Shown piece after piece: positions 41,309-52,235 of a stretch of 64,000 bases of DNA. The notes below the pieces were generated by a model that made no database searches, was not told the origin of the DNA, and was given only the letters and a program-made list of their open reading frames with translations. Numbering within the stretch: the first letter of the stretch is position 1; each line of letters starts with the position of its first letter. Origin of the DNA: Rhynchopus euleeides. Its lineage: Eukaryota > Euglenozoa > Diplonemea > Diplonemida > Diplonemidae. The translations under genes were made by a program, and so were the position numbers. The DNA is taken from contig OY723287.1 in the NCBI GenBank assembly GCA_963210315.1, forward strand, positions 186,001 through 250,000, read 5' to 3'.

Positions 41309-43041
41309 ACCCACCCCGCTGGACTCACGGAGAGTGCATCATGCGTGCCCTGCGGGCCTGGCTCGGTCGTCTCACCTGGACGAGGGAGGGGTCCGTCTCC
41401 TTCTGCGAGCTCGCCATCGACTTCGAGGTCTTCTCCGGGCTCGACGTCTGCCCGATCGCTACTGGCGCCCCGGCAGGAACCCAGCCCGCCCCACTCAACA
41501 TGCGTGGACGCATGATGGGGCAGATGTTGAAATACCTTGTCTCCCAGTGGGGGTCTTGGCTACGGGGTGGTCGTCAGTGCATTTTGGTGCATTTCCTGTT
41601 GAAATAGGTGAAAACTGACGATGATTGTCGAAGTTTGTCGACCAGCGAAGACCCCCAGTGTGAAGCAGTTAACCTCCGCGCGCCCCTGCCTGGCGCGTTT
41701 GTCTCGCGTGTCTACTGCCTCCGCGCGGTGGGGGTGAAGGAAGTCTGGGGCGGTCTTGAACCACGCCCCCGCTTTGCCTGCCACGGGCTCACCACCCGTA
41801 TCCTGATCGAGCAGATTCCCCGCGCGATCCACTGGGCCTCGAGCAAGTCGTGGGGCCTGGACCTTACCCCGTCGTATGCCGAGGTGCCCGACCGGGACAC
41901 GCGAAGCGAACAGTGGGACCCTACTCCCGTAGCCCCCACCCGTGACCCCCTCGACACGGTCAGCCCGAGGTCGGCGCCGTGCGGCGCTGAGCGCTATGCC
42001 CCCCGTTCGGAGGTGCTGGCTCGCAACGTCTGCAGGGCCCACTCCAAGCCCAAGTGCCATGACTGCGACGCGGCGGGGCACAACCGAACCCTGCGAATGG
42101 AAGACTGCTGCCGGGCCCACCACCGCCAGGATGACGGACTGCCCGTGCAGTTCTGCAGCACGCACCGGCTGCTCCGCTGCGGCACCTGCAGCTCCTCCAA
42201 CATGTGCTGCAAGCGTGGCCACCACGGCTGCCGCGACCATGACCTGCCCCCCTGCGGGGTCTGCGCCTCTCTGCCTGAGATGGATGACAGACGCCCCACC
42301 GCTTGCTGCAAGAAGGGCCACCACGCCCCTCCCGCCCCTGCGACGCCTGTGGAGGCAGACGCCCCCACCCCGCCGCCCCATGTGCCGCCAACCCCGCCCT
42401 TCCCAGAGGCGACTGCGCCTACCGTGGGGGATCTTCCCTCCACCACGCCACCCCGTGTGCCTGCGCCTCAGCCCTCCCCTGAAGCGACCCCGTGTCCCGC
42501 TACTCCCGAGCCCGCCACCCCTCCAGTTATCCTGAAGAGGCTGGCCCATACCGTGTGCTCCCCGGGCTCACCCCACCGCCACCTGATGCAGCCTCGTAGG
42601 AGGCTCTCACCCGACGGCGTCAGGCCATCCATCCCCGCCGTGGCGCAGCTGAAGCGCACCGCCTTAGAGGCGCATACCGGTTCCACCCCGGCACTGCCTG
42701 CCCAAAGGCCTAGGGTCGACCACGTGATCCCCACCGCTAACGCTGACGTTGACGTGGGCGCCGCTGATCCGGACCCACCTTCTCCTACTACCTCCCCTCC
42801 CGACGGCGTGTCCGTTGACGCAGCCCTTCCCCATAGGCCCCGTTCTGGTGCCTCTTCCTCCTCCGCCCGTGCGCGGTCACCGCACGCGCCTACAGGCTTC
42901 CGGGCCTACCTTAATCCTCCTTCCTCACGTAGCGCGTCACCGGGCGCTACAGACCGTGTGGCGCCTGCGCCTCCTCCTCCTCCTGTGTCACTTCCCTCAC
43001 CCCACCAGAGCAGCTCCTCTCTCGCCCGCGTAGTTAAGTAG
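41309..43041 (+). pseudogene. 5'-truncated relative of the retrotransposon, C-terminal part
   Basis: The plus frame opens IMRALRAWLGRLTW...FCELAIDFEVFSGLDV, which aligns with LWVALCDWLRGLKW...LMELAVDFELSTGLTL of the copy 1 polyprotein (about residues 1550-1590). It then differs: there is no RNase H, and after ~150 residues a Cys/His-rich module (VCRAHSKPKCHDC...EDCCRAHH...FCSTHRLLRCGTC...CCKRGHHGC) matches and extends the copy 1 tail (about 1925-1991). A Pro-rich tail ends at TAG near 43041. The frame is broken at 41549-41656 by a small TIR element that brings a stop. This is the 3' end of a distinct but related element family. Confidence 0.8.
41549..41656. mobile_element. 108-bp GGGGGTCTT TIR element in the retrotransposon fragment
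   Basis: Starts GGGGGTCTTGGCT, ends AGCGAAGACCCCC, flanked by agt on both sides (41546-41548, 41657-41659). Orientation is opposite to the other short copies (GTCAGTGCATTTTGGTGCAT near the left). Insert plus duplication is 111 bp, a multiple of three, so the host frame is kept but a TAG inside it truncates the protein. Confidence 0.88.
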
Positions 43042-43096
43042 ACGACACCCTTGGGGTGCGAGTATTTTCGTTTCGGGGATATTCACACTATAAGCA

Positions 43097-43443
<347 letters not shown>

Positions 43444-43543
43444 GGGGGTCGTCGCTGGTCGTTATTCTTCGTCAGTTTTCAGCCAATTCAACTGGAAATG
43501 CACCAAAATGCACTGACGATCACCCCCGTCGCGGAGGCCCCCC
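43444..43543. mobile_element. 100-bp diverged GGGGGTC TIR element
   Basis: Starts GGGGGTCGTCGCTGG, contains TTTTCAGCCAATTCAAC and GCACCAAAATGCACTGACGA, ends GCGGAGGCCCCCC; flanked by tca on both sides. It differs from the 108-bp copies by a short deletion and changes in both termini, so it is probably older. Confidence 0.75.
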
Positions 43544-43624
43544 TCAGAAGTTTATCAGGAGTTTAACAACGCTGTTTCAGGCGCCCCCATTAAAGGGGCC
43601 CCCCGAATAATTATATTACCGTAT

Positions 43625-43732
43625 GGGGGTCTTCGCTGGTCGACAAACTTCGACAAACTTCGTCAGTTTTCAGCCAATTCAACAGGAAATGCACCAAAAT
43701 GCACTGACGATCACCCCGTAGCGAAGACCCCC
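43625..43732. mobile_element. 108-bp GGGGGTCTTCGCT TIR element
   Basis: Ends GGGGGTCTTCGCTGG and AGCGAAGACCCCC, flanked by tat on both sides. The target is the terminus ccgtatacg of the surrounding element. Intact copies of that element (48199, 48704) give the empty site exactly, so the 3-bp duplication is certain here. Confidence 0.93.
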
Positions 43733-44019
43733 TATACGTAAATATTATGGAACGTAAATATTATGGAACGGGCCCATTTTTGGCCGGTCCGTTCCATAAT
43801 ATTTACGTTCCAAAATATTTACAGGGCCAGTTGGGCCACTCGGTGGTGAGGACGGCTTGCGTCAGGAATCGCGCGAAAAGTGCACGAGTAGGTCTCGTCA
43901 GGGACTCTGTACGCCGTCCGATCACCTGGTCCAAGTCCCCGAGTCGCAGAAAGCCCTGTAAATATTATGGAACGAAAAAAATCTGGAACGCCAACCCACC
44001 AGCGTTCCATAATATTTAC

Positions 44020-46085
44020 CATACATTGGGCGTTATTCCGTTACCAGTAACGGTAATAACGTTATTTTTGCGTTATTTTTTGACCCCAAAAAAGGCAGCA
44101 TTTCCCGGTGAATCTGACCCGAAACTGGCGTCCCTACCCCCCCTAAAAGAATTTTCTTGGGTAAAATATCACTCCAGGGGGCCACTCCGTGATGTCAAAA
44201 AATTGGAAAACGTTTTCTCCTAAAATAACGCGTTATTTTTCCGTTATTTTCATGAAAACTTGCGTTATTCGGACAATTTTGCGGGCGGATGGTGTAGTTT
44301 TTGGTGGAGATGGCTCCAGAATACCCCCCTGGGACCATTTTTTGGATAATAACGCACGGACATGTCGAGTTTCGTGAAAAAATCATGTTTTTTGGCTTTT
44401 TCAAGGCAAATGCTGCAGAAACCCCTGCAACCTTGCAGTATCCAATGTTCCTGGAGTGAAATTTGGAGTGAAAATCACTCCAAAATCACTCAGTGTGCAC
44501 ACAGAAGTGAATCCTTCAGGAATACACCCGCACAACTCACATTGGCGGAGTAAAAACCACCTGATATTTTTACTCGTTACGAGCGACGAAGTAGCGCGAA
44601 GTAGCGACGTGCCCATTTTTTCCCGGCCCGTTCTAAAATATTTACGTTCCAAAAGTCCGTTTACTGGTGCTGTCAAAAATGCTTCGCACAATATACGCAC
44701 GAACTACCCAAAGTACGCTCGGGCTACGCACGAAGTACGCAGGAACTACGCAATTTGAACTTTCTTGCACCCCCCAGTCATTATTTGCACGCACTCCAGG
44801 TCCCATATTTGCACCAGTGCAAATATGAGACCTGGAATGCAAATATGGTAGCTGGAGTGCAAATATGAGGAATTTCCGAGTTCGTCGTGCTGTGCAAAAC
44901 ATGACTGGGTTGTGCAAGAAACCATCATCTGCACCCCGTATCGGACTCAATTGCACCCTCGTGCAGGTAAAAAAAGGCCTCGGGCCTCCGGCCCTCGGAC
45001 CGTTGTTTTATTACGCACACGACCTTCGCGCAGAAAGTGTCATTCAGCCCTGCCAAACGTGCTCTACACACCACCCCCTTCATCAGGCAAGTGGGTTTGT
45101 AAGGGTGTGTGGAAGCGTCAACGCTCGGGTGCAGGAAATATACATTTTGGTCACAAATGGCGTTACACGCACTACGCACAACGTGTGCACGACTTCGGCA
45201 GAACTACGCACAACCAACGCAATTTGGACCTTTCAACAACACCATTTACGGTACTTCGATTTTGGGTGGGAAAGATGGGGCAAGGAAGTGGAAAAAACTG
45301 CGAAGAAGGTCGAAAATTTTCACATTTTCATCAGAAACCATATTCAACGGATTCCGATTTTCGGGTGAAATCAAGCAGGTTGGCGCAATGGCTCATGTTC
45401 ACCCAAAAATGCACCTACCAAACCTCTTTTGCTTGATTTTTGGGACGGCATGGGTGATCCAGAGGCCAAAAATCACGATTTTTTCACCAATTCCTTCGAC
45501 AACGGACAGTTCCAGACCACAAGGACCACATTTTGGGGTCAGAATTTTCTCGGTCAAAAAATTCGAAAAATCTGAAATCTCTCGGAATTTTGAGCATTTT
45601 TTTGAGATTGGCATGCCCATTTTAGACCCTTTGCGTGGCTCTAAACCCAAAAATTTGCTCGAAAATGGCCTCAAATAGCCTAAAACAGCCCATTCTGGCC
45701 ACCCCGAAAAAAAAATTCGAAAAGGGTCCCCCTATAGAAGTTGCCCAAAAATACCGAAAATAACGCGGTATTACCGGTAATAACGGTAATAACGTTACCG
45801 ATAACGTTATTACCGTTACTGATAACGGTATTACCGTTACCGATAACGGTAATAACGGTAATAACGGTAATAACGTTACCGATAACGTTATTACCGTTAT
45901 TACCGTTCCTGATAACGGTAATAACGGTATTACCGTTATCGATAACGGTATAACGCGGAAAAATAACGTTACCGATTTTCGGATAACGTTATTCGGCCGT
46001 TCTGGAACGTTATTAACGGTAAGTTATTTTACCGAAAAAATAACGGTATTACCGTTACTGGTAACGCAATAACGCCCGATGTATG
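44020..46085. mobile_element. CATACATYGGGCG TIR element, innermost large insertion
   Basis: Ends CATACATTGGGCGTTATT and AATAACGCCCGATGTATG, flanked by atttac on both sides (44014-44019, 46086-46091), a 6-bp duplication. The disturbed sequence is the ACGTTCCATAATATTTACG repeat of the surrounding element. About 2.07 kb, AT-rich, no transposase recognised. A GTTCTAAAATATTTACGTTCC piece near 44630 hints at a further old insertion. Confidence 0.75.
45755..46078. repeat. TAACGGTAATAACG short-unit repeat array
   Basis: Interleaved TAACGG/CCGTTA and TTACCG/CGGTAA units, many self-complementary, forming the right subterminal region of the innermost element. A shorter set is at its left end (44030-44075). 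Confidence 0.8.
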
Positions 46086-46746
46086 ATTTACGTTCCATAA
46101 TATTTACGTTCCAAAATATTTACGTATACGGTATTTGGGGGATCCTGGTGCCCAAAAATCCCGGGGAAAAAACGTTATTCGGGGGGTGGAATTATTCGGG
46201 GGTGGAGTTATTTGGGCAGTGGGTGACCACCTGGTTTTGACCCGAGTTTGGTGGTCTTTCGGCGGAGTGTGTGGCGGCGGCCTTTCCGGAACCCAGGGGC
46301 CCCTCACTCCATGTACTGGCGAGAGTTCGTTTCACATCATTCCCGAGGTGTGAAATGATATCGGCCAGGTGCAGTTGCATCTGCATGCGCCTGGCGTTCC
46401 TCAATATGATTTGCCCGAGCTGCTGCCACCCTTTGGACACTCCCAGTTCCCCCGACGGGGTCTGGGGGCCCTAAGAGACCTTCTTCCTCAGGGTTGCAGT
46501 GTTACCCGGCCTTGCTCGCAACCTGCCTGCCACCACGGGCCTGGGGATGGAGTCCGTGAACCCCGAAAAATTCGAGGAAATCCCCCTGGAACCCGAATAC
46601 CCGGACAATCCCACCCCCCTGGAAAAAAATTCCAGGGTCTGGAATTATTCGGGGGGGGTCGGCGGTCTGCAAAATGGCTCAAAAAATGCATTATTTGGGA
46701 ATAACGGGATTATTTAGGGGTGTAATTATACGGGGGGTCCCTTTAA

Positions 46747-47077
46747 CTCGTTGGATTAGTGTCAAGACACAGCCCTAACAGAACTGCCCCAGGATGCACT
46801 GCCTTCCCCATAAGAGCTGACAGCACCACCACCCGGGCAGCTTCAACTAAACACGTTCTCCACGCACCCCATTTTTTTCTGTGCGCTGGTTTGTGGGTGG
46901 GTGCATGTGGGTGGAACCCATGGCACTGCCACCGTGGATACAGAATAACAAAAAAGCGCACGGATATCAGCAGGGGGGCTCGGTTCGGAAGCACATTTTA
47001 CACTATAACGCATCACGGATTGTGCTTTGTGGGTTCTTTGTTTTACAGAATGAACAGTCAGAAGAGAGAAGAGAGAG
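46747..47077. other. intergenic DNA
   Basis: No gene recognised. Confidence 0.4.
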
Positions 47078-47185
47078 GGGGGTCTTCGCTGGTCGTTATC
47101 CTTCGTCAATCTTCGTCAGTTTTCAGCCAATTCAACAGGAAATGCACCAAAATGCACTGACGATCACCCCGGAGCGAAGACCCCC
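47078..47185. mobile_element. 108-bp GGGGGTCTTCGCT TIR element
   Basis: Ends GGGGGTCTTCGCTGG and AGCGAAGACCCCC with aga to the right and agag to the left, in a GA-rich target; the exact left base is uncertain. Internal sequence nearly identical to the 43625 copy (TTTTCAGCCAATTCAACAGG, GCACCAAAATGCACTGACGA). Confidence 0.85.
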
Positions 47186-47231
47186 AGAAGAGAGAAAATG
47201 GAAATATAAAGGTCGTTTTAGGGGGGAGGGA

Positions 47232-47328
47232 GGGGATCTTCACTGCGGACAAACAGACTACCGCCAGAGAGTGGCAACTTCGAACTTTGTCGCATTTCAA
47301 AAAAAAAACTGTCGAGCAGCGAAGATCC
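47232..47328. mobile_element. possible degenerate member of the GGGGGTCTTCGCT family
   Basis: Starts GGGGATCTTCACTGCGGACAAAC and ends GTCGAGCAGCGAAGATCC. Both ends resemble the family termini with substitutions. No clean 3-bp duplication, so it is either old or coincidental. Confidence 0.4.
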
Positions 47329-47543
47329 ACCCGCCCCCTCTTTGCTAGCACTGTTTGAGATCCCCGCACTGTGCGAAAGCGTCCACCTCGACATACTGCT
47401 GCCGTGATGCACAGCTCGCACAGGCGAGGGGAGGGGTGGTGGTGGTGAAAATCGTACTCCTTTCGCTTTATTGTAGACACCCTGTCCAGCAACTGTGGGA
47501 GAACAGTTCCCGGACTTTTTTGTTGACCGCACGCTTGCTGTCT

Positions 47544-47655
47544 CAAGGCTGTGCTGAGGCCCTGTGAAGTGGCATGAAGGTGCCAACCCAAAAGCTTCAG
47601 TCGTACGATTCCCTTTCGTTACTTCGCGACTTCGCTAACGCTTCGTCGCTCGTAA
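47544..47655 (+). repeat. dispersed repeat, partner of 671-777
   Basis: See 671-777: same order of shared words, same orientation. Confidence 0.6.
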
Positions 47656-47993
47656 ATAGTTTAAAAAAAAACAAAGGCACATCCCGCCACTGCCAAAAAA
47701 AACCGCTGCCGCCAAAGCGCTGCCGCCTCCCCAGTTTGTTTTCTGCACACACCCGACATCTGTGAGATGCCCGGGTGCGCGAGAGGGTCGGGCGAGGCGA
47801 GGGGCCGTGCCGGCTGCCGTGGCAGGGGGGAAACAGGTGCAAGGTAAGGAGCATGCGATAGAAGAGGCGGGCCAGGCTCGGCTAGGCAAGGCTAGGGTCA
47901 GGGAGCGGGGGATATCGGGGGCAGAGAGCGGGAACAAAACTTTTGGCTCAACGGGGGGTGGGGTGGGGTGGGGTGGGATGGGGGGGGCCCATC
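47656..47993. other. intergenic DNA
   Basis: No gene seen. Ends in GGGGT-type runs (47955-47987). Confidence 0.4.
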
Positions 47994-48198
47994 CACGGTG
48001 GGATCTTGTAAATTTTACATGTATAACTACAAGTATAATACATGTATTATACATGTATAATACTTGCATGTCAACTATTATACATGTATAATACATGTAT
48101 ATGCCTGAAATGTACATGTAAAATACATGTATATCAAGTAAAAATACATGTATAATACTTGCATGTCAACTATTATACATGTATTTTTACTTGATATA

Positions 48199-48527
48199 CC
48201 GTATACGTAAATATTATGGAACGTAAATATTATGGAACGGGCCCATTTTTGGCCGGTCCGTTCCATAATATTTACGTTCCAAAATATTTACAGGGCCAGT
48301 TGGGGACTCGGTGGTGAGGACGGCTTGCGTCAGGAATCGCGCGAAAAGTGCACGAGTAGGTCCCGTCAGGGACTCTGTATGCCGTCCGATCCCCTGGTCC
48401 AAGTCCCCGAGTCGCAGAAAGCCCTGTAAATATTATGGAACGAAAAAAATCTGGAACGCCAACCCACCAGCGTTCCAAAATATTTACGTTCCATAATATT
48501 TACGTTCCAAAATATTTACGTATACGG
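48199..48527. mobile_element. CCGTATACG TIR element, copy 1 of 3
   Basis: Ends CCGTATACGTAAATATT and inverse, in a TA target (TA both sides). Internal direct and inverted ACGTAAATATTATGGAACG words surround a GC-rich core with GGACTCTGTATGCCGTCCG. Non-coding. Confidence 0.85.
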
Positions 48528-48703
48528 TACATGTATTTTACATGTATATTTCAGGCATTTACATGTATTTTACATGTATAATACTTGTCATGCAAGTATT
48601 ATACATGTAAAATACTTGCATGACAAGTAAAATACTTGCATGCAAGTAAAATACATGTATTTTACTTGCATGCAAGTATTTTACTTGTCATGCAAGTATT
48701 ATA

Positions 48704-49048
48704 CCGTATACGTAAATATTATGGAACGTAAATATTATGGAACGGGCCCATTTTTGGCCGGTCCGTTCCATAATATTTACGTTCCAAAATATTTACAGGG
48801 CCAGTTGGGGACTCGGTGGTGAGGACGGCTTGCGTCAGGAATCGCGCGAAAAGTGCACGAGTAGGTCCCGTCAGGGACTCTGTACGCCGTCCGATCACCT
48901 GGTCCAAGTCCCCGAGTCGCAGAAAGCCCTGTAAATATTATGGAACGAAAAAAATCTGGAACGCCAACCCACCAGCGTTCCATAATATTTACGTTCCATA
49001 ATATTTACGTTCCATAATATTTACGTTCCAAAATATTTACGTATACGG
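48704..49048. mobile_element. CCGTATACG TIR element, copy 2 of 3
   Basis: As 48199-48527, same orientation, with one extra ACGTTCCATAATATTT unit near the right end. TA target. Confidence 0.85.
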
Positions 49049-49161
49049 TACATGTATTTTACTTGTCATGCAAGTATTTTACATGTATAATACTTGCATG
49101 ACAAGTATTATACATGTAAAATACATGTAAATGCCTGAAATATACATGTAAAATACATGTA

Positions 49162-49506
49162 CCGTATACGTAAATATTTTGGAACGTAAATATTATGGAA
49201 CGTAATTATTATGGAACGTAAATATTATGGAACGCTGGTGGGTTGGCGTTCCAGATTTTTTTCGTTCCATAATATTTACAGGGCTTTCTGCGACTCGGGG
49301 ACTTGGACCAGGTGATCGGACGGCATACAGAGTCCCTGACGGGACCTACTCGTGCACTTTTCGTGCGATTCCTGAGGCAAACCATCCTCACCACCGAGTC
49401 CCCAACTGGCCCTGTAAATATTTTGGAACGTAAATATTATGGAACGGACCGGGCAAAAATGGGCCCGTTCCATAATATTTACGTTCCATAATATTTACGT
49501 ATACGG
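49162..49506. mobile_element. CCGTATACG TIR element, copy 3 of 3, inverted
   Basis: Reverse orientation relative to the other two; core has small differences (TTTCGTGCG, GAGGCAAACC). TA target. Confidence 0.85.
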
Positions 49507-49710
49507 TATATCAAGTAAAAATACAAGTATAATAGTTGACATGCAAGTATTATACTTGTATTTTTACTTGATATACATGTATTTTACATGTATATTTCAG
49601 GCATATACATGTATTATACATGTATAATAGTTGACATGCAAGTACTATACATGTATAATACATGTATATACTTGTAGTTATACATGTAAAATTTACAAGA
49701 TCCCACCGTG

Positions 49711-50293
49711 TCCCCGCTACCAGGCGTGACTTTTGAGTGAGAGCAAGAGGGGCGGTCTACTTCCCCTGGCCTGGCTGATGAGCCCGTGGCTGGCTGTGAC
49801 TGGTAGCGGGGTGCGCCCTCCCCCCAGATAAAGCAAGGACAAGCAAAAACAGAGAAAGGCGGGGATGTTGTATCACTATCGGTCAGGGATGATCGGGGAT
49901 AGGTGATGGGCAGATATCAATAAACAGCAGGAGAGAGGAGAGGACACACCGCCCTCTGTGTAACAAAAAGGTAAGGCGTTGTTTGTGCGCCAAACCCGTC
50001 CAAAAACAACACTGCTCGGTGTACTTTTTTTTTTGCGTAGATCAGTCGATTTGCTTGTGATTTTTTTATAAAAAAACGCGCGCATCCACCGTACGCCTTC
50101 TGTGTAAGGAAGGCTGGGGTGAGGAGTGCCCAAAAAGAGCTCGCCTTAAGAACCCGATTGACGTATACTTCTTGCGTGGTTTATTCATACGATTTTCAGG
50201 GGAGGGGGGGATCGTCGCTACGGTGCAGTTTTGGTGAATTTCCGCCTATTTTTTTCAATCGACTTCGCCCCCGTCCCCCTCGTTGGTGCACTA
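49711..50293. other. intergenic DNA with a possible degenerate small TIR element
   Basis: No gene seen. 50206-50279 reads GGGGGATCGTCGCTACGGTG...TTTTGGTGAATTTCC...CGACTTCGCCCCCGTCCCCC and may be a decayed member of the GGGGGTCTTCGCT family. Confidence 0.4.
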
Positions 50294-52233
50294 CACGGTG
50301 GACTCCCGCCCGGTCAGACACCCACTTTGCAGATTGGGGAATTAGCGGGTGTCCTGGCACCCGCTAGTGGGTGTCTCGGCACCCACTAGTGGGTGTCTAA
50401 GCGGGTGTCAGACACCCACTAGTGGGTGCCAGACACCCGCTAGTGGGTGTCTGACACCCGCTACGCTACTTTACTATATTCTCGAGGTGAAAATCTGGCT
50501 GGATCAGGGGCATATCCCGGGATCCTGGCCGGGGTATCCCGGTATTAGAGAGAAGAGGGGGAGGGATGATGAGGAGGCCCCAGACCCCAGCCCCTGCCAC
50601 TTGTCATTTGCGTGTTGCCTTTGCGTGTGCGCCTGTGCCTCCCTGTTCTGTATTTTTTTACCCTCACGGGTATCACGATACAGGGCAGTCCCCCCCCTCC
50701 TCCCCCCAAAAATCGTTCGCATCATCTTGGCGCCCATTCCTTCCACTTTCTGTGGATGTGTTTGGTATTTCCGAACGGAATTTTCCAGCGTCAAGACTGA
50801 TACCTCGCCGTTTTCGAGTCAGTCACTTCCACCGCCGCTGCGATTTGCGTACCGGTAGTTGTGCAGAAATGCTAACATTTAATTTGCTCTGTGGAACCTG
50901 GACTGCACCTTCTGGGATGTGAGTCTGTAGATAGTTGGACAGTTGCGGTACCCATCTGTTAGAAAGCTGAAAGGAACCTTGTCGGGCGATCAAGGACGAC
51001 TGAGGGTTCAGTTTGAGTTTAATGTGGTCCAAGGGTACAACAGACATCACTGCTTTGCAGATCCCTCTTGCTTGTCCCTCTGGTAACTTCCAACGGCTCA
51101 AACTCCTCGACTTCCTTGGGTGGGCATTTGCCATACCTGACGTAAAACAGTGATGCTTCGTGCTAGTGGTGAACCTGACGTTAGTAAAGGAAGGGTGCTG
51201 CGGCTGTCCACGAGGGGCTCTGATGCCTCCTCACGGTGCCTGGTTGGTCGGTTCAGGATGAAACAGAGCAAATTTAGTGTTAGGGGGATGCCTCTGGTCA
51301 AGGCCTTTTCACAAAAATTGACCCACGGCGCCGAGTTGGGCCGTTGGTTCCTGGTTGTAGCTCGGTCTACGCCAGGTTCCACACCCCGTCATCGCAAAAC
51401 GTACGCATACACAGAGGCAAACACAACAGCCTCTGTGGTACGGGAGCATGGCGGGAGGAAATTTTGCCTTTTGGTCAAATAGGCACCCTTTTGGAAACAA
51501 TTGACCCGCAGGGTGGCTGAGTCTTATCAGACAGGCCGACCTATATGTTGATCAGTGGAACCACACAACCTGTTCAACCTGCCCCCGGGGTGGAAGTCCA
51601 CCCCTGCCGTAGCGTAAGATAAGCCTACGTCGACCCTCGTCGTCCCCTTCGTCGTCCTCTTCGTCGTCCTAGGACTGTGGAGTTCAGCAATCAAGGATGC
51701 GGAACTGCTGTGAGCTGCACACTCTCTTGACACACCTGCACGTATCTGCGTTACACTCGTGGTAACCCCGAACCCTGTATTTATACAGGAGACTTCCATC
51801 TGGGACAGTTTCTGTTCCAGATGAGCTTTGGCAGTGGTAGCCATCTTTGCTATGGAGCCATCGTCATTGCTATCGTCGTCACTCGGACCCATGAGCAGTG
51901 GATACAATTGGTGTGGAAGGAGAGGGTGCAGTTCTGGATCAGCAGGTCTGAATCTGAAATTGACTGAACCCCACAGGTCTGAGATGACTCCAGTCGAAAT
52001 CAGCAGGTCCCAGGTTGACCTGACATGATTTCCACCCAGAATTACAGGGAATCCCCAGTAATTTGGTGGTGAAAAGAGGGTGCCAGACACCCGCTTTGGT
52101 GGTAAAAAGAGGGTGCTAGACACCCACTAGTGGGTGCCAGACACCCGCCCAGAGGGTGCCAGACACCCACTAATTCCGCCAAACTATTCACCCTCTTTCA
52201 GACACCCACTTTGGCCTGTGGGAGTCCACCGTG
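50294..52233. mobile_element. CACGGTGGACTCCC TIR element, TA-flanked
   Basis: Left CACGGTGGACTCCC and right GGGAGTCCACCGTG, each next to TA. Subterminal regions are packed with AGTGGGTGTC/GACACCCACT units, which are self-complementary (50345-50463 and 52078-52210). The inner 1.5 kb has no recognisable transposase. Its part around 51362-51990 is a second copy of the DNA into which element II inserted. Confidence 0.72.
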
Positions 52234-52235
52234 TA

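Larger units (their letters stand above)
43619..46131. mobile_element. CCGTATACG TIR element nested in the TTAA element
   Basis: Ends are CCGTATACGTAAATATT and its inverse, at TA. Undisturbed copies of 329-345 bp lie at 48199, 48704 and 49162. This copy is interrupted twice: by a 108-bp element six bases into its left end, and by the 44020-46085 element near its right end. Confidence 0.8.
43594..46742. mobile_element. TTAA-flanked TIR element, outermost of a nest
   Basis: Left TTAA-AGGGGCCCCCCGAATAATTATA and right inverse CGGGGGGTCCCT-TTAA (46743-46746) form matching ends at TTAA sites, the target used by piggyBac- and Kolobok-type elements. Its own internal DNA appears to be 43594-43618 and 46132-46742, which shares motifs such as GGAATTATTCGGGGG. 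The rest is later insertions. No transposase seen. Confidence 0.65.
47994..49710. mobile_element. AT-rich element with ~200-bp terminal inverted repeats, CACGGTGGGATC family
   Basis: The first ~200 bp, beginning CACGGTGGGATCTTGTAAAT, is repeated inverted at the right end (…ATTTACAAGATCCCACCGTG, ending 49710). The arms consist of TACATGTA, TTGCATG and CATGTATA words, almost all self-complementary. Three copies of the CCGTATACG element sit inside. Flanking duplication is unclear (tc/tc). No coding sequence. Confidence 0.75.
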
